From: a virus
Reading direction: 5' to 3' (one strand)
Virus record (IMG/VR): IMGVR_UViG_3300045977_000530
Span: 1-28,524 of that record
Length of the DNA: 28,524 nt
Part shown: positions 1 through 8,090 of the stretch, piece after piece
Numbering within the stretch: position 1 is the stretch's first letter
Layout: each line of letters begins with the position of its first letter
Notes under the pieces: model-generated
What the model was told of the DNA's origin: nothing
What the model saw: only the letters and a program-made list of their open reading frames with translations
Database searches by the model: none
Program-made: the position numbers and the translations under genes

Positions 1-36
1 AGGGGGCGTGAAAAACCGCCGACCGGGGCCGCTAGA

Positions 37-64
37 ACGGCACGCGCAGCCGTGCGTCTTTTTT
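37..64 (+). terminator. Possible rho-independent terminator upstream of the terminase genes
   Basis: A short GC-rich inverted repeat is followed by six T residues at 59-64. Two alternative 5-bp stems can be drawn: ACGGC (37-41) with GCCGT (49-53), or GCACG (40-44) with CGTGC (51-55). It lies just before the terminase ribosome site, where it could end transcription from an upstream gene. The stem is short, so the call is weak. Confidence 0.3.
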
Positions 65-84
65 CAAGGATTTTGGAGGTTTCC

Positions 85-579
85 ATGGGACAACGTGGCC
101 CGAAACCGACGCCAACGAAGGTGCTTGCGCTCCGTGGCTCCTGGCTGGCGAAGACCCGCCCGTCCGAACCGCAGCCCGCGCCGGCGCTGCCCTCCTGTCC
201 CACATGGCTCGATCCGAAGAGTGCCCATCTCTTTCGTACTCTCGCCAAGCAACTGGCTGACCTGGGGATCGTCGCGCAGATCGACCGTGGAACCCTGGCG
301 CGCTATTGTCGTCTCACCACCCGCTGGCGCGAGATGGAAGCGTTCATTCAGGAACATGGCACCACGTGTGAACTCTACGGGATGGACAAAGAGGGGCAGA
401 CCTTTCTGGCGCAACTCAAGCTCTATCCGCAAGTCCGCGTGGCGCAGGCTCTCGCGGCGGAGCTGTTACGGATTGAAAATCATTTTGGCTTGACGCCCAG
501 CGCGCGGACCGCGTTGCAGGTGGAAAAGGCCCCGCATGAAGGCCACGACCCGAAGGCGAAATTCTTCCGCCAAGCCTAA
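85..579 (+). CDS. terS: Terminase small subunit (P27-like)
   Basis: Small subunit of the DNA-packaging motor, which recognises the phage DNA and loads the large subunit. The 164-residue product opens with MGQRGPKPTP and a basic N-terminus, the usual opening of P27-family small terminases, followed by a mainly helical body. I chose the ATG at 85 because GGAGGT lies at 75-80 with good spacing; an upstream in-frame start at 52 would add 11 residues and has no such site. The reading frame overlaps the start of the large subunit by 44 bases, so the two are probably translationally coupled. Assignment rests on the N-terminal signature, size and position directly before an unmistakable large terminase. 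Confidence 0.85.
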   Translation: MGQRGPKPTPTKVLALRGSWLAKTRPSEPQPAPALPSCPTWLDPKSAHLFRTLAKQLADLGIVAQIDRGTLARYCRLTTRWREMEAFIQEHGTTCELYGMDKEGQTFLAQLKLYPQVRVAQALAAELLRIENHFGLTPSARTALQVEKAPHEGHDPKAKFFRQA

Positions 580-2272
580 GGCACGCCTCACCAAAGCGTG
601 GCGCCAGCGTCTCGGAATGATTCCGGGGTATGACCCAGAAGCCACTGCTGGCGATGCCTGGTTTGACCCGGAGATCGCCGAGAAGTTCCTGGAGTTCTTC
701 CCGGCCTGTCTGCGGCATATCGAGGGCGCCGTGGCCGGACAGCCCTTCATCCTGGAGCCCTGGCAGCAGGCGATTGTGGCCAATGTGTTTGGCTGGCAAC
801 GCCTCGATGAGCGGGGGCGGCAGGTGCGGCGCTACCGGGAATTGTTCTTTTATGCGCCCAGGAAACAGGGGAAAAGTCCCCTCTGCGCGGCCATTGGTCT
901 GGCGGTGTTGTTTTGCGATGACGAGGTGGGGCAGCAGAACTACATCGCCGCTGGGGACCGTGAGCAGGCCGGGAAGCTCTTCCGGTACGCCAAAGGCATG
1001 GTCGAGCGTGATCCCGATCTCACTCGTCGCTGTCGCATCTATGGCGGCAATGCCACCGCCGGGCAGTCGCGCTCGATTGTCATTGAGCAGGAAGCGTCGT
1101 TTCTGCGCATCATTGCCACCGATGCCGAGACGGCGCACGGTGATACCACGCACCTGGCGATTATCGACGAGCTGCACGTGCAACAGAGTCGCAACTTCTT
1201 TGATACGGTACGCACGTCGTTTGCCTCGCTGAACCGCCGCCAGCCGCTGTTTGTCCAACTGACCACGGCCGACTATGATCGCCCGAGTATCTGTAACGAG
1301 CAGTATCAGCTGGCCTGCCGCATCCGCGATGGGCAGATCCAGCGCCCCGACTTTTTGCCGGTCATTTATGAAGCGCCACGGACCTGGGAGGGCGAGGACC
1401 TGGACTATACCGACCCGGCCGTGTACCAGAACGAACAGATCTGGGAAATCGCCAACCCGAACCTGGACGTGAGCGTCTCGCGGGCGTATCTGCGCAGCGA
1501 GTTTCAGCGGGCGCAGGAGACGACGGGCTACTTGCCGACGGTGCTCAGGCTACACCTCAATGTGCGGACGCAGCAGGTGTCGATGTGGCTGGACTTGCAG
1601 AAATGGGACGCCAGCGCCGGCGCGGTCGATGCGGAGGGATTGCGCGGGCGCGAGTGCTGGGCGGGACTGGATCTCGGGGCGACAAGTGATTTGACCAGTC
1701 TGTGTTTGCTCTTCAGTGAAGACGATGGTACCTACAAAGCCCTGTGGTACAACTGGGTGCCGGAGGAGACGGCGAAGAAGCGGGCGCGCCATGGCGATCC
1801 GGTGTACCTGGAGGCCCTCGAACGCGGCGAGCTGGAGACCACCGAGGGTGATGAGACGGACTATGCGGTGATCCGCTCCCGTATCCAGGATCTGGCCGAG
1901 GTGTACATGATTAAGGAGATTGCCGTCGACCGGCTGTTCCAGGGCGTAGAATTCTGCCAGAACCTGCTCAAGGATGGTTATGCTGTTGTGCCCTATGGCC
2001 AGGGGTACTTATCCATGGCTGCCCCTGTCCAAGAGATCGAACGACTCATTAACCGAGGCACCCTGCACCATGGCGGGAATCGTTTGGTACGGTGGTGCGC
2101 TGGCAACTGTGTGGTGCGCCGTGATCCAGCGGGCAACATGAAGATTGACAAAGAGAAGAGCAGTGACAAGGTTGATCCTTTGGTCGCGCTGGCGATGAGT
2201 CTTGGGAGAGTGATGGTACGGCCAGAGGCGAAGGGCAGTGTGTATGACGAGCGTGGGCTGGTCAGTGTGTAG
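536..2272 (+). CDS. terL: Terminase large subunit (ATPase and nuclease)
   Basis: Packaging motor that cuts concatemeric DNA and pumps it into the procapsid using ATP. The 578-residue product has the complete two-domain layout. The Walker A-like loop APRKQGKS is at residues 107-114, the Walker B segment LAIIDELH at 207-214 with D211 and E212, and a coupling motif around 239-250 (FVQLTTADYDRP). The C-terminal RNase H-like nuclease shows GLDLGATSDLTSL with D379, a second acidic position D465 in EIAVDR, and D547 in KVDPLVALAMS. All expected acidic residues are present and the length is normal, so it looks functional. It is in the Terminase_1/YmfN-like class usually paired with P27 small subunits. 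The ATG at 536 lies inside terS. Confidence 0.96.
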   Translation: MKATTRRRNSSAKPKARLTKAWRQRLGMIPGYDPEATAGDAWFDPEIAEKFLEFFPACLRHIEGAVAGQPFILEPWQQAIVANVFGWQRLDERGRQVRRYRELFFYAPRKQGKSPLCAAIGLAVLFCDDEVGQQNYIAAGDREQAGKLFRYAKGMVERDPDLTRRCRIYGGNATAGQSRSIVIEQEASFLRIIATDAETAHGDTTHLAIIDELHVQQSRNFFDTVRTSFASLNRRQPLFVQLTTADYDRPSICNEQYQLACRIRDGQIQRPDFLPVIYEAPRTWEGEDLDYTDPAVYQNEQIWEIANPNLDVSVSRAYLRSEFQRAQETTGYLPTVLRLHLNVRTQQVSMWLDLQKWDASAGAVDAEGLRGRECWAGLDLGATSDLTSLCLLFSEDDGTYKALWYNWVPEETAKKRARHGDPVYLEALERGELETTEGDETDYAVIRSRIQDLAEVYMIKEIAVDRLFQGVEFCQNLLKDGYAVVPYGQGYLSMAAPVQEIERLINRGTLHHGGNRLVRWCAGNCVVRRDPAGNMKIDKEKSSDKVDPLVALAMSLGRVMVRPEAKGSVYDERGLVSV

Positions 2273-2284
2273 GGAGGGGGAGGT

Positions 2285-2413
2285 ATGGAACCAGCACAAG
2301 ACCGCGACGGCATGGCTACGGAACTCCTGAAGGGGATTCTGTCGTTTATGTTCATGATGTTAGTCGGCTGGATTGCGTTCTTGATTGGGCGGGCATCCCC
2401 CAGAGAGAAGTAG
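2285..2413 (+). CDS. Small single-pass membrane protein, unknown function
   Basis: A 42-residue reading frame beginning MEPAQDRDGM, with a strong ribosome site (GGAGGGGGAGG, about 2274-2283). Residues 18-36 (ILSFMFMMLVGWIAFLIG) form one hydrophobic helix followed by a short basic tail. It lies 12 bases after the large terminase and 12 before the next short frame, so it fits the operon. I do not recognise a family. Tiny membrane proteins at this position are common in phage late operons but their roles vary, so no function is assigned. Confidence 0.55.
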   Translation: MEPAQDRDGMATELLKGILSFMFMMLVGWIAFLIGRASPREK

Positions 2414-2425
2414 GGGAGGATCGCG

Positions 2426-2494
2426 ATGAGCGAGCAACCACAGCATGCTCCCCAGCGGCATCCTCCTCCTGCGCCTGACGCGGTGAGTACATGA
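2426..2494 (+). CDS. Very short proline-rich reading frame, unknown
   Basis: A 22-residue frame (MSEQPQHAPQ...), preceded by GGGGAGGA at 2413-2420 with suitable spacing. Its stop overlaps the start of the next gene as ATGA at 2491-2494, the same coupling used elsewhere in this operon. The product is rich in Pro, Gln and His with no predicted fold. It may be a real small protein or a leader frame that delivers ribosomes to the next gene. Confidence 0.35.
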   Translation: MSEQPQHAPQRHPPPAPDAVST

Positions 2495-2769
2495 GCAGCG
2501 TGGCCTCTTCGTCCGCCGTTCCCCGCCGTTATGGCGTCTTCCGCCTTGCGGGGATGTTGTACCGCACCCTGGAAGACTTGCGCACGGTGCAGCAGATCCT
2601 GGCGTCGGTCGTCGTGGTGCGGTGTGAATATCTGCATGCCGAAGAGGTATTTGCCTACCATGCCTGGTGTGCGGAGTGGGCGGAGGTCCCCCAGGGGCAT
2701 CGCCTCCCGGAGTATGAAGCGGTGTTCGATGGTTCCTTGAACACGGTCACCTGGAGGCCCGTACTATGA
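2491..2769 (+). CDS. Hypothetical protein, 92 residues
   Basis: The frame begins at the ATG in the ATGA overlap with the preceding short frame and ends in a second ATGA overlap (2766-2769) with the next gene. The two exact overlaps support it as part of a coupled gene series. The product has a basic Ser-rich start, a helical centre and several aromatic residues (YHAWCAEWAEVPQG). No motif or membrane segment is recognised. Its place between terminase and portal suggests an accessory late protein, but this is only context. Confidence 0.6.
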   Translation: MSSVASSSAVPRRYGVFRLAGMLYRTLEDLRTVQQILASVVVVRCEYLHAEEVFAYHAWCAEWAEVPQGHRLPEYEAVFDGSLNTVTWRPVL

Positions 2770-2984
2770 GCGAGAGCGGCCTGACCAATCCGGATCCCTG
2801 GTTGCAGCAGTGGGCCGACGCCCAACGCCCAACGCCTCCCCCCGTGTCGCCCCGCATTCAGCACATGATTCAAGTGGTACTTGAACATCAACGCGAGATC
2901 TGTCATTATGCCACTGGCACCCTTGAATTACACTTCCATGATGCCTCGGTGAAGGCCAAGATTACCCTTCACTTGCCGTCCTAG
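2766..2984 (+). CDS. Hypothetical protein, 72 residues
   Basis: A 72-residue product coupled to the upstream gene by an ATGA overlap. Residues 1-30 are Pro-rich and probably flexible; the rest could form a helix (RIQHMIQVVLEHQREI) followed by beta strands (GTLELHFHD, AKITLHL). It ends 63 bases before the portal start. No family is recognised. Small proteins here are often late-operon accessories, so no function is proposed. Confidence 0.55.
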   Translation: MSESGLTNPDPWLQQWADAQRPTPPPVSPRIQHMIQVVLEHQREICHYATGTLELHFHDASVKAKITLHLPS

Positions 2985-3047
2985 AGTCCCCCCGGCACAC
3001 CTATCCGACCGGGCCGTGTGTCCTCCACGCTGAGGACGTATTGGCCC

Positions 3048-4400
3048 ATGCGCTGGTTTCCCTGGCTCCGTCCCAAAGCTGCTGCCCCGACGCTGACTGC
3101 CGCGAACGGCATGAGCGGCCTGCAATCGCCGTCCGCCTGGCTGCTGTCGTGGGCGGGAGGGCTGACCACCCGCGCCGGGATGGCCGTGGGACCCGTCACC
3201 GCCATGACCCTGGCGATCTACTACGCCTGTCTGCGCAACATCTCCGAAGACGTCGGCAAGCTCCCCCTGCACACCTATCGCCGCCTGCCCCGTGGCAAAG
3301 AGCGCGCGGTCGACCATCCCGCCTATGCCCTGCTGCACGATCAGCCCAACGATGATATGACCGCCATGACCTTCCGCGAGACCCTGACGCATCACGCCCT
3401 GGCCTGGGGCAACGGCTATGCCGAGATCGTCTTTAGCCCGGGCAACGTCGTGCAGGCCCTGTGGCCGATCCATCCGAGCCGCGTGCAGGTGCGCCGCGAT
3501 GAGGACGGCCGCCTCGTGTACGACGTGTACGGGGGCGAACTCACCCTGCCGGGCGGCAGCCGTGCCGGGGTACGGCGGCTGCGCCAGGACAATATATTGC
3601 ACATCAAGGGCCTCGGGTCCGAAGGCTACGAAGGCTATAGTGTGCTCCGCCTGGCCGCCGAATCGCTCGGCCTCGGGCTGGCGGCGCAGACCTTTGGGGC
3701 GGCGTTTTTCGGCAATGGGGCGACTGTCGGCGCGGTGCTCGAACACCCCGCCACCTTGACCGAGGCGGCGCAAAAACGCCTGCGGGAATCCTGGCAGACG
3801 ATTTATGGCGGGCCGAGCAATGCCATGAAACTGGCCGTGCTCGAAGAGGGCCTGAAGTATACCAGGCTGGGGGTGCCTCCCGAAGAGGCGCAATTCTTAG
3901 AGACGCGGCAGTTTCAGGTGGAAGAAGTGTGCCGCTGGTTTCGCATGCCCAAGTCGAAAGTACACGATCTCACCGATTCGACCTATTCCAACATGGAACA
4001 GCAGAATCTGGAATATGTCCCGGATACGCTGATGCCGTGGCTCACGCGCTGGGAACAGGAATTGAAGCGCAAACTGTTTGCCGATGAGCCGGAGTATTTT
4101 GCCGAACATGCCGTGCAAGGGCTCCTACGGGGCGATCAGGCGGCGCGCGCGACGTTTTACAAGGACCTGTTTGGGGTTGGGGCTATAAGTCCTAATGACG
4201 TGCGTGAGTTCGAAAACTTGAATTCTATTGGCCCTGCCGGCGACACGTTTTTTATCGCCTCGAATAACTACACGCCCATCAATCAAGTGGTTCATGAAGA
4301 TAATACCGATGAGCAGGACGCGCCAAACGCTCCGGCGGGCTTCCCGGCCATCCCAGGCCGCAACGGCACCAATGGTCACCACCCAGAGGAGGAGGAGTAA
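3048..4400 (+). CDS. Portal protein (HK97-type)
   Basis: Forms the dodecameric ring at one capsid vertex through which DNA enters and leaves and to which the tail attaches. The 450-residue product carries the typical N-terminal block YACLRNISEDVGKLPLHTYR, a central beta-rich domain with GNGYAEIVF and VQALWPIHPSRV, the HIKGLGSEGYEGYSVL segment, and the FQVEEVCRWFRMPKSKVHDL block with the following NMEQQNLEYVPDTLMPWLTRWEQEL stem/wing region given in parts. I prefer ATG 3048, with GAGGA at 3032-3036, over a GTG at 3018 that would add ten residues and has no ribosome site. The C-terminal tail is acidic and the stop overlaps the next ATG (TAATG at 4398-4402), implying coupling to the protease. Confidence 0.95.
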   Translation: MRWFPWLRPKAAAPTLTAANGMSGLQSPSAWLLSWAGGLTTRAGMAVGPVTAMTLAIYYACLRNISEDVGKLPLHTYRRLPRGKERAVDHPAYALLHDQPNDDMTAMTFRETLTHHALAWGNGYAEIVFSPGNVVQALWPIHPSRVQVRRDEDGRLVYDVYGGELTLPGGSRAGVRRLRQDNILHIKGLGSEGYEGYSVLRLAAESLGLGLAAQTFGAAFFGNGATVGAVLEHPATLTEAAQKRLRESWQTIYGGPSNAMKLAVLEEGLKYTRLGVPPEEAQFLETRQFQVEEVCRWFRMPKSKVHDLTDSTYSNMEQQNLEYVPDTLMPWLTRWEQELKRKLFADEPEYFAEHAVQGLLRGDQAARATFYKDLFGVGAISPNDVREFENLNSIGPAGDTFFIASNNYTPINQVVHEDNTDEQDAPNAPAGFPAIPGRNGTNGHHPEEEE

Positions 4401-5491
4401 TGCCCCTCCCGACGCCCCGTGACGGCGAAGCAGAGGACGATTTCATCTCGAGATGTATGAAATCGGACACGGCCAACGACGATTTTCCCGACCAGGCGCA
4501 AAGATCAGCCGTCTGCTTTCGCCAGTGGCGCGAGGCGCATGGTGAGGCATCCGCCGATGGAACGACCGCGGCGTGCTGGTCGTCCCACCTCGGGATCTGG
4601 GCCGTGGAGCCGCTGTGGTTCCAACAAGCGGTCGCCCTCTTCCAGGCGGGGCACACGACCCTCTGGAGTGCACAACCGCTTGCCGCCGTCCGTGACCGAC
4701 GTCCCTATGAGCTGCAGGAACACACCGCGCTGATTCCGCTCGCTGGCCCGCTGACCAAGGGGGATTCGAAATTCGGCGGCACCAGCACGGTGCGCACCCG
4801 GCACGCCCTGCGCCAGGCGGCCCGCGACCCCGAGGTGCACAGCATTGTGCTCCAGGTTTACTCCCCCGGCGGGCACGTCGATGGCGTGCAGGACCTTGCG
4901 GATGACGTCTGGCAGATACGCCACAGCAAGCCTGTAGTGGCCCATATTGAGGACCTGGGGGCCAGTGCGGCGTATTGGGTGGCCTCACAGGCGTCGCGCA
5001 TTACCGCCAACGCCACGGCGGAAATTGGCAGTATCGGGACCATGGCCGTCCTCGAAGATAGCAGTAAACGTCTCGAACGGCTCGGCATCACCGTGCATGT
5101 CGTGGCCACGGGCCCCTACAAGGGGCTCGGCGTGGACGGCGCCCCGGTGTCGGCAGAAGCCCTGGGGTATGTGCGGGCGCGGGTCGAGGCCATCAATCAG
5201 CATTTTCTTGGCAGTATCCGCCGCAGTCGGGGCCTGTCCCAGGATGCCCTGGCGCTGGTCAGTGATGGCCGGGTGCATCACGGCGCCCCGGCGCAACGGT
5301 TAGGCTTACTCGATGCGGTCCAGAGCCTCGACGCAACGCTGGAAGACTTGCGCCGGGGGCATGTGCCGGTCACGCCGGCGCTGGCGGCCCCGCCCCGGGG
5401 CCATGCAACGGCACAGGCCAAGATGGTTTTGCGGGCACAACAGCGTCGTCACTCTGACCTGACGCACAGCAGAAGGGAGCAGACCCTATGA
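4400..5491 (+). CDS. Prohead maturation protease, S49 (SppA/ClpP-like) family
   Basis: Serine protease that processes scaffold or capsid protein during head maturation. The 363-residue product has a first segment (residues 9-46) matching the ES(K/E)DDFISRCM...QRxAVCxxxW module often found at the start of phage head proteases. A S49 catalytic domain follows from about 105 to 320: SPGGHVDG at 155-162 (oxyanion loop), the probable nucleophile S189 in LGASAAYW, GSIGTM at 210-215, and the likely general base K241 in TGPYKGLG. All core residues are present. It overlaps the portal by one base and the capsid gene by the ATGA at 5488-5491. Its C-terminal 60 residues are basic and may act as scaffold; there is no separate scaffold gene. 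Confidence 0.92.
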   Translation: MPLPTPRDGEAEDDFISRCMKSDTANDDFPDQAQRSAVCFRQWREAHGEASADGTTAACWSSHLGIWAVEPLWFQQAVALFQAGHTTLWSAQPLAAVRDRRPYELQEHTALIPLAGPLTKGDSKFGGTSTVRTRHALRQAARDPEVHSIVLQVYSPGGHVDGVQDLADDVWQIRHSKPVVAHIEDLGASAAYWVASQASRITANATAEIGSIGTMAVLEDSSKRLERLGITVHVVATGPYKGLGVDGAPVSAEALGYVRARVEAINQHFLGSIRRSRGLSQDALALVSDGRVHHGAPAQRLGLLDAVQSLDATLEDLRRGHVPVTPALAAPPRGHATAQAKMVLRAQQRRHSDLTHSRREQTL

Positions 5492-6891
5492 GCACCACGT
5501 TTGAAGTCCCGAAAAGTCAGGTCATTAAGAACCTGAACCAGTTGCGCGCCGAGAGTACCCGCCTGCAGCAGCAAGCCCAGGCCCTCATCGAGCAGGCCGA
5601 CGACCAGGGCCGGCACATGACCGACGAGGAAAAGCTGGAGTTTGATGGCCTGATCGCCCAGGCCGATGCCTACGAAAAAGACTATACCGACCAGTTTGAG
5701 GCGGACCAGAAAGCCGCCCGGCGCCTGCTCCTGGAAGAACGGCGGCAGGGGATTGACCGCAGCCCCTCGGCGCTCACCACCTTCACGCAGGGCCCCATGG
5801 CGCGGCTGACGCACCTCCACGACCGGGTGCTGGACGATCCGAAGCGCGGCTTTGCGTCGATGGGCGAGTTTTTCTCGGTGGTCTATCAGGCCGCCATCCC
5901 GGGCCGCGGTCTGTTCGATGAGCGCTTGCTCAAAATGCAGGCGGCCAGTGGCATGAACCAGGGCGATCTCACCCAGGGCGGGGCGCTGGTGCCGCCGTCG
6001 TTTTCGCAACAGATTCTCGATCTGGTCAATGCGGCCCCCGAGAACTTGATGCAGTACACCCAGAATTTTACGATTGTCGGGGAATCGCTCACCATTCCGG
6101 CGGCCGGCGATTCCATTGGCCCCAGTCGCTACGGCGGCACCCAGGCGTACTGGGTGGCAGAAGGCGAACTCAAAACCCCGTCGTTTCCGCGGTTGCGCCA
6201 GATCAAATTGGAGCCTGAAGAGCTGGCCGTGGTGGTCTATGCCACCGACAAGCTGCTCCGCAATGCGCCGGCGCTCGATCAGTACATCCGGCGGTCGGCC
6301 TCTGAAGCCATCCTCTGGGCGGTCAACAATGCCATCCTGTTCGGGACGGGGACTGGTCAACCCCTCGGGGTGATGCTGAGCCCGGCGTTAATTACGGTGC
6401 CCGCCGAAGGCGCGCAATCGGAGCCGCTGGTGCTCGAAAACATCAACAACATGTACGCCCGCCTGCACCCGCGAGCCGAGCAAGGGGCGCGCTGGTTCAT
6501 CAACAAAGACGTGGAACCGGCGCTGGAAACCCTCAACCTCCAGCTGGGCACCTCGGGCTTCCCGGTGTTCATCGCCAGTCCCACCGGCTGGCCGAATGTG
6601 GCCGAGGCGCCGCAACGGCGTCTGAAGGGCCTGCCGCTGCACACCGTCGAGTATTGCCAGACGCTGGGGACGGTCGGGGATATTATTCTGGCGAATCTCG
6701 GGTTTGTCGCCTTGGGGATACAAGGAGGGTTAGAGGAGGATATTTCGATCCATATTCGCTTCCTTTACGATGAGACGGCATTCCGCTTTACATTTAGGGC
6801 AGATAGTGAACCGATGCTGACAACACCACTCGCTCCATACCATGGAATCAATACTTTATCGGCTTATATCGCTTTAGCAGCAAGACCGTAG
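5488..6891 (+). CDS. Major capsid protein (HK97 fold)
   Basis: Structural subunit of the icosahedral head, 467 residues. Residues 1-95 are strongly helical, with heptad-like Leu/Gln repeats (NQLRAESTRLQQQAQALIEQ), matching the N-terminal delta/scaffold region. The HK97 body begins near residue 160 (GGALVPPSFSQQILDLV) and includes SLTIPAAGD, ELAVVVYATDKLLRNAP, the E-loop-like AEGELKTPSFPRLRQI, and FGTGTGQPLGVM. It directly follows the protease, as in HK97-like head modules. The last ~57 codons (6721-6891) are visibly AT-richer, about 46% G+C by hand count over 6721-6900 against about 64% over 6481-6600, yet stay in frame and plausible (HIRFLYDETAFRFTFRAD). That suggests a recombined 3' end. 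Confidence 0.93.
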   Translation: MSTTFEVPKSQVIKNLNQLRAESTRLQQQAQALIEQADDQGRHMTDEEKLEFDGLIAQADAYEKDYTDQFEADQKAARRLLLEERRQGIDRSPSALTTFTQGPMARLTHLHDRVLDDPKRGFASMGEFFSVVYQAAIPGRGLFDERLLKMQAASGMNQGDLTQGGALVPPSFSQQILDLVNAAPENLMQYTQNFTIVGESLTIPAAGDSIGPSRYGGTQAYWVAEGELKTPSFPRLRQIKLEPEELAVVVYATDKLLRNAPALDQYIRRSASEAILWAVNNAILFGTGTGQPLGVMLSPALITVPAEGAQSEPLVLENINNMYARLHPRAEQGARWFINKDVEPALETLNLQLGTSGFPVFIASPTGWPNVAEAPQRRLKGLPLHTVEYCQTLGTVGDIILANLGFVALGIQGGLEEDISIHIRFLYDETAFRFTFRADSEPMLTTPLAPYHGINTLSAYIALAARP

Positions 6892-6938
6892 AGGGTACGA
6901 AAATTCATGTGTATATCTGGTGAGAGTAGGAGCCCCGT

Positions 6939-7256
6939 ATGCCCAGTACCGTGACGATGACCAACGAGGAAAAGACGCGGGTCACCGTGCAGCCCATGAC
7001 CGCCGCCGGCAACCCGGCCCCCGTGGACGGGGCAGCCACCTGGACCGTGACGGCCGGCACCTGCACCACCCAGCCGATTGATGCGACCAGCGCCTATGTC
7101 GTTTCGGGCGACCCGGGCGATTCTACGGTCAGCGTGCACGTCGATGCGGACCTGGGGGCGGGCGTGGTGCCCGTGGTCGACACGATCGCGGTGCATGTCA
7201 CGAGTGCCACGGCGGAATCGCTGACGATTACCGTGGGCGCCCCGGAACTCAAATAG
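6939..7256 (+). CDS. Small Ig-like beta protein, possible capsid decoration
   Basis: A 105-residue product with a strong ribosome site (AGTAGGAG) before ATG 6939. It reads as a bacterial Ig-like (Big-like) fold: short alternating strands rich in Val and Thr, with PVDGAATWTVTAGTC, AYVVSGDPGDSTVSVHVDAD and DTIAVHVTSATAESLTITVG. Proteins of this type next to the capsid gene are often minor surface or decoration proteins, but I see no diagnostic sequence for that role. There is no signal peptide or membrane segment. Confidence 0.7.
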   Translation: MPSTVTMTNEEKTRVTVQPMTAAGNPAPVDGAATWTVTAGTCTTQPIDATSAYVVSGDPGDSTVSVHVDADLGAGVVPVVDTIAVHVTSATAESLTITVGAPELK

Positions 7257-7272
7257 GGGAGGAGACGACTCT

Positions 7273-7749
7273 ATGGCACTACTGAACCAGATTACCACCG
7301 TCGTGGCGTTGCTTCCCCAGGACATTACTGGCGCGGGCCAGAGCGGGCAATGGGTGTCGCTGCGGCGGTATGCGCGGGCGCAGGTGGTCATCATCCAGGG
7401 GGCCTGGGCCGGAGGAACGCCCGCCGTGGGGCTGCTCCAGGGGATTGGCGTTGCCGGGGTGAACGCCAAAGTCTTGCCCTTCACCACCCGCTACCAGCAC
7501 GCCTGGAACGTCGGCACGGGCCCCGTGGCCAGCGCGGTGACCGCGAACACGTTTAACCTCCCCAATACCCCCAACCAGGTGCACCTGATCGAGGTGGAAG
7601 CCGCCAGCCTGGACGTGGACAATGGCTTTGACAGTCTGCGGCTCAGTATTGCCAATCCCGGGGCCTTCGCGGACGTTCTTGCGGCGTATTACATCCTGGG
7701 GGCCGCGCGCTACGTCGATGCCGCCCTGCCGAATGCTCTCGCAAATTAG
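7273..7749 (+). CDS. Hypothetical virion-type protein, 158 residues
   Basis: Begins at ATG 7273 after a GGGAGGAGA ribosome site. The product is beta-rich and small-residue-rich (AWAGGTPAVGLLQGIGVAGVNAK; NVGTGPVASAVTANTFNLP given in parts) and ends with a strand/helix segment (LAAYYILGAARYVDAALP). I do not recognise a family. Its place between the capsid gene and the connector genes and its compact beta composition fit a capsid-associated structural protein. Confidence 0.65.
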   Translation: MALLNQITTVVALLPQDITGAGQSGQWVSLRRYARAQVVIIQGAWAGGTPAVGLLQGIGVAGVNAKVLPFTTRYQHAWNVGTGPVASAVTANTFNLPNTPNQVHLIEVEAASLDVDNGFDSLRLSIANPGAFADVLAAYYILGAARYVDAALPNALAN

Positions 7750-7759
7750 GAGGTGTCCC

Positions 7760-8080
7760 ATGCAGCTGATCCGTCTTGGCGACACGCAGGGATTCAATCT
7801 CGACATGCTGCTGGCCTGGGAGGTCACGGAACCCCCTCCACCTCCCGAGCCAGCCTGCGCGTCCGAGTCGACTCCGGCGCCTTTCCCCGCACCGGAGCCC
7901 GAGGGTGGGGAGGAGAGTCCTGCCCCCGCGCCCGCGGGGGCCGCCCCTCCCCTGACGCTGACCCTGTACCTGGCGGGGGGCGGGACCACCCACGACATCA
8001 CCCTGGAGGGCGCCGAAGCCGAGGCGATGCGCAGCTACCTGAACAGCCGGAGCGGGGCGCTCATCCGTCCGGCAGCGTAG
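7760..8080 (+). CDS. Hypothetical protein with proline-rich linker
   Basis: 106 residues from ATG 7760, after the clear ribosome site AGGAGG at 7748-7753; the open frame runs further upstream without a better start. It has a short N-terminal block (MQLIRLGDTQGFNLDMLLAWEV), a ~45-residue Pro/Ala/Glu-rich linker (about 29-72), and a C-terminal block containing LTLTLYLAGGGTTHDITLEG and an AEAMRSYLNSR helix. The second block resembles the small-protein pattern of the next gene's N-terminus only in general character. Function unknown; a virion accessory is likely from position. Confidence 0.65.
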   Translation: MQLIRLGDTQGFNLDMLLAWEVTEPPPPPEPACASESTPAPFPAPEPEGGEESPAPAPAGAAPPLTLTLYLAGGGTTHDITLEGAEAEAMRSYLNSRSGALIRPAA

Positions 8081-8090
8081 GAGGTGACCC

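Noticed and set aside
3018-3047. GTG 3018 as the portal start
   Set aside because: No ribosome site precedes it, whereas GAGGA is correctly placed before ATG 3048.
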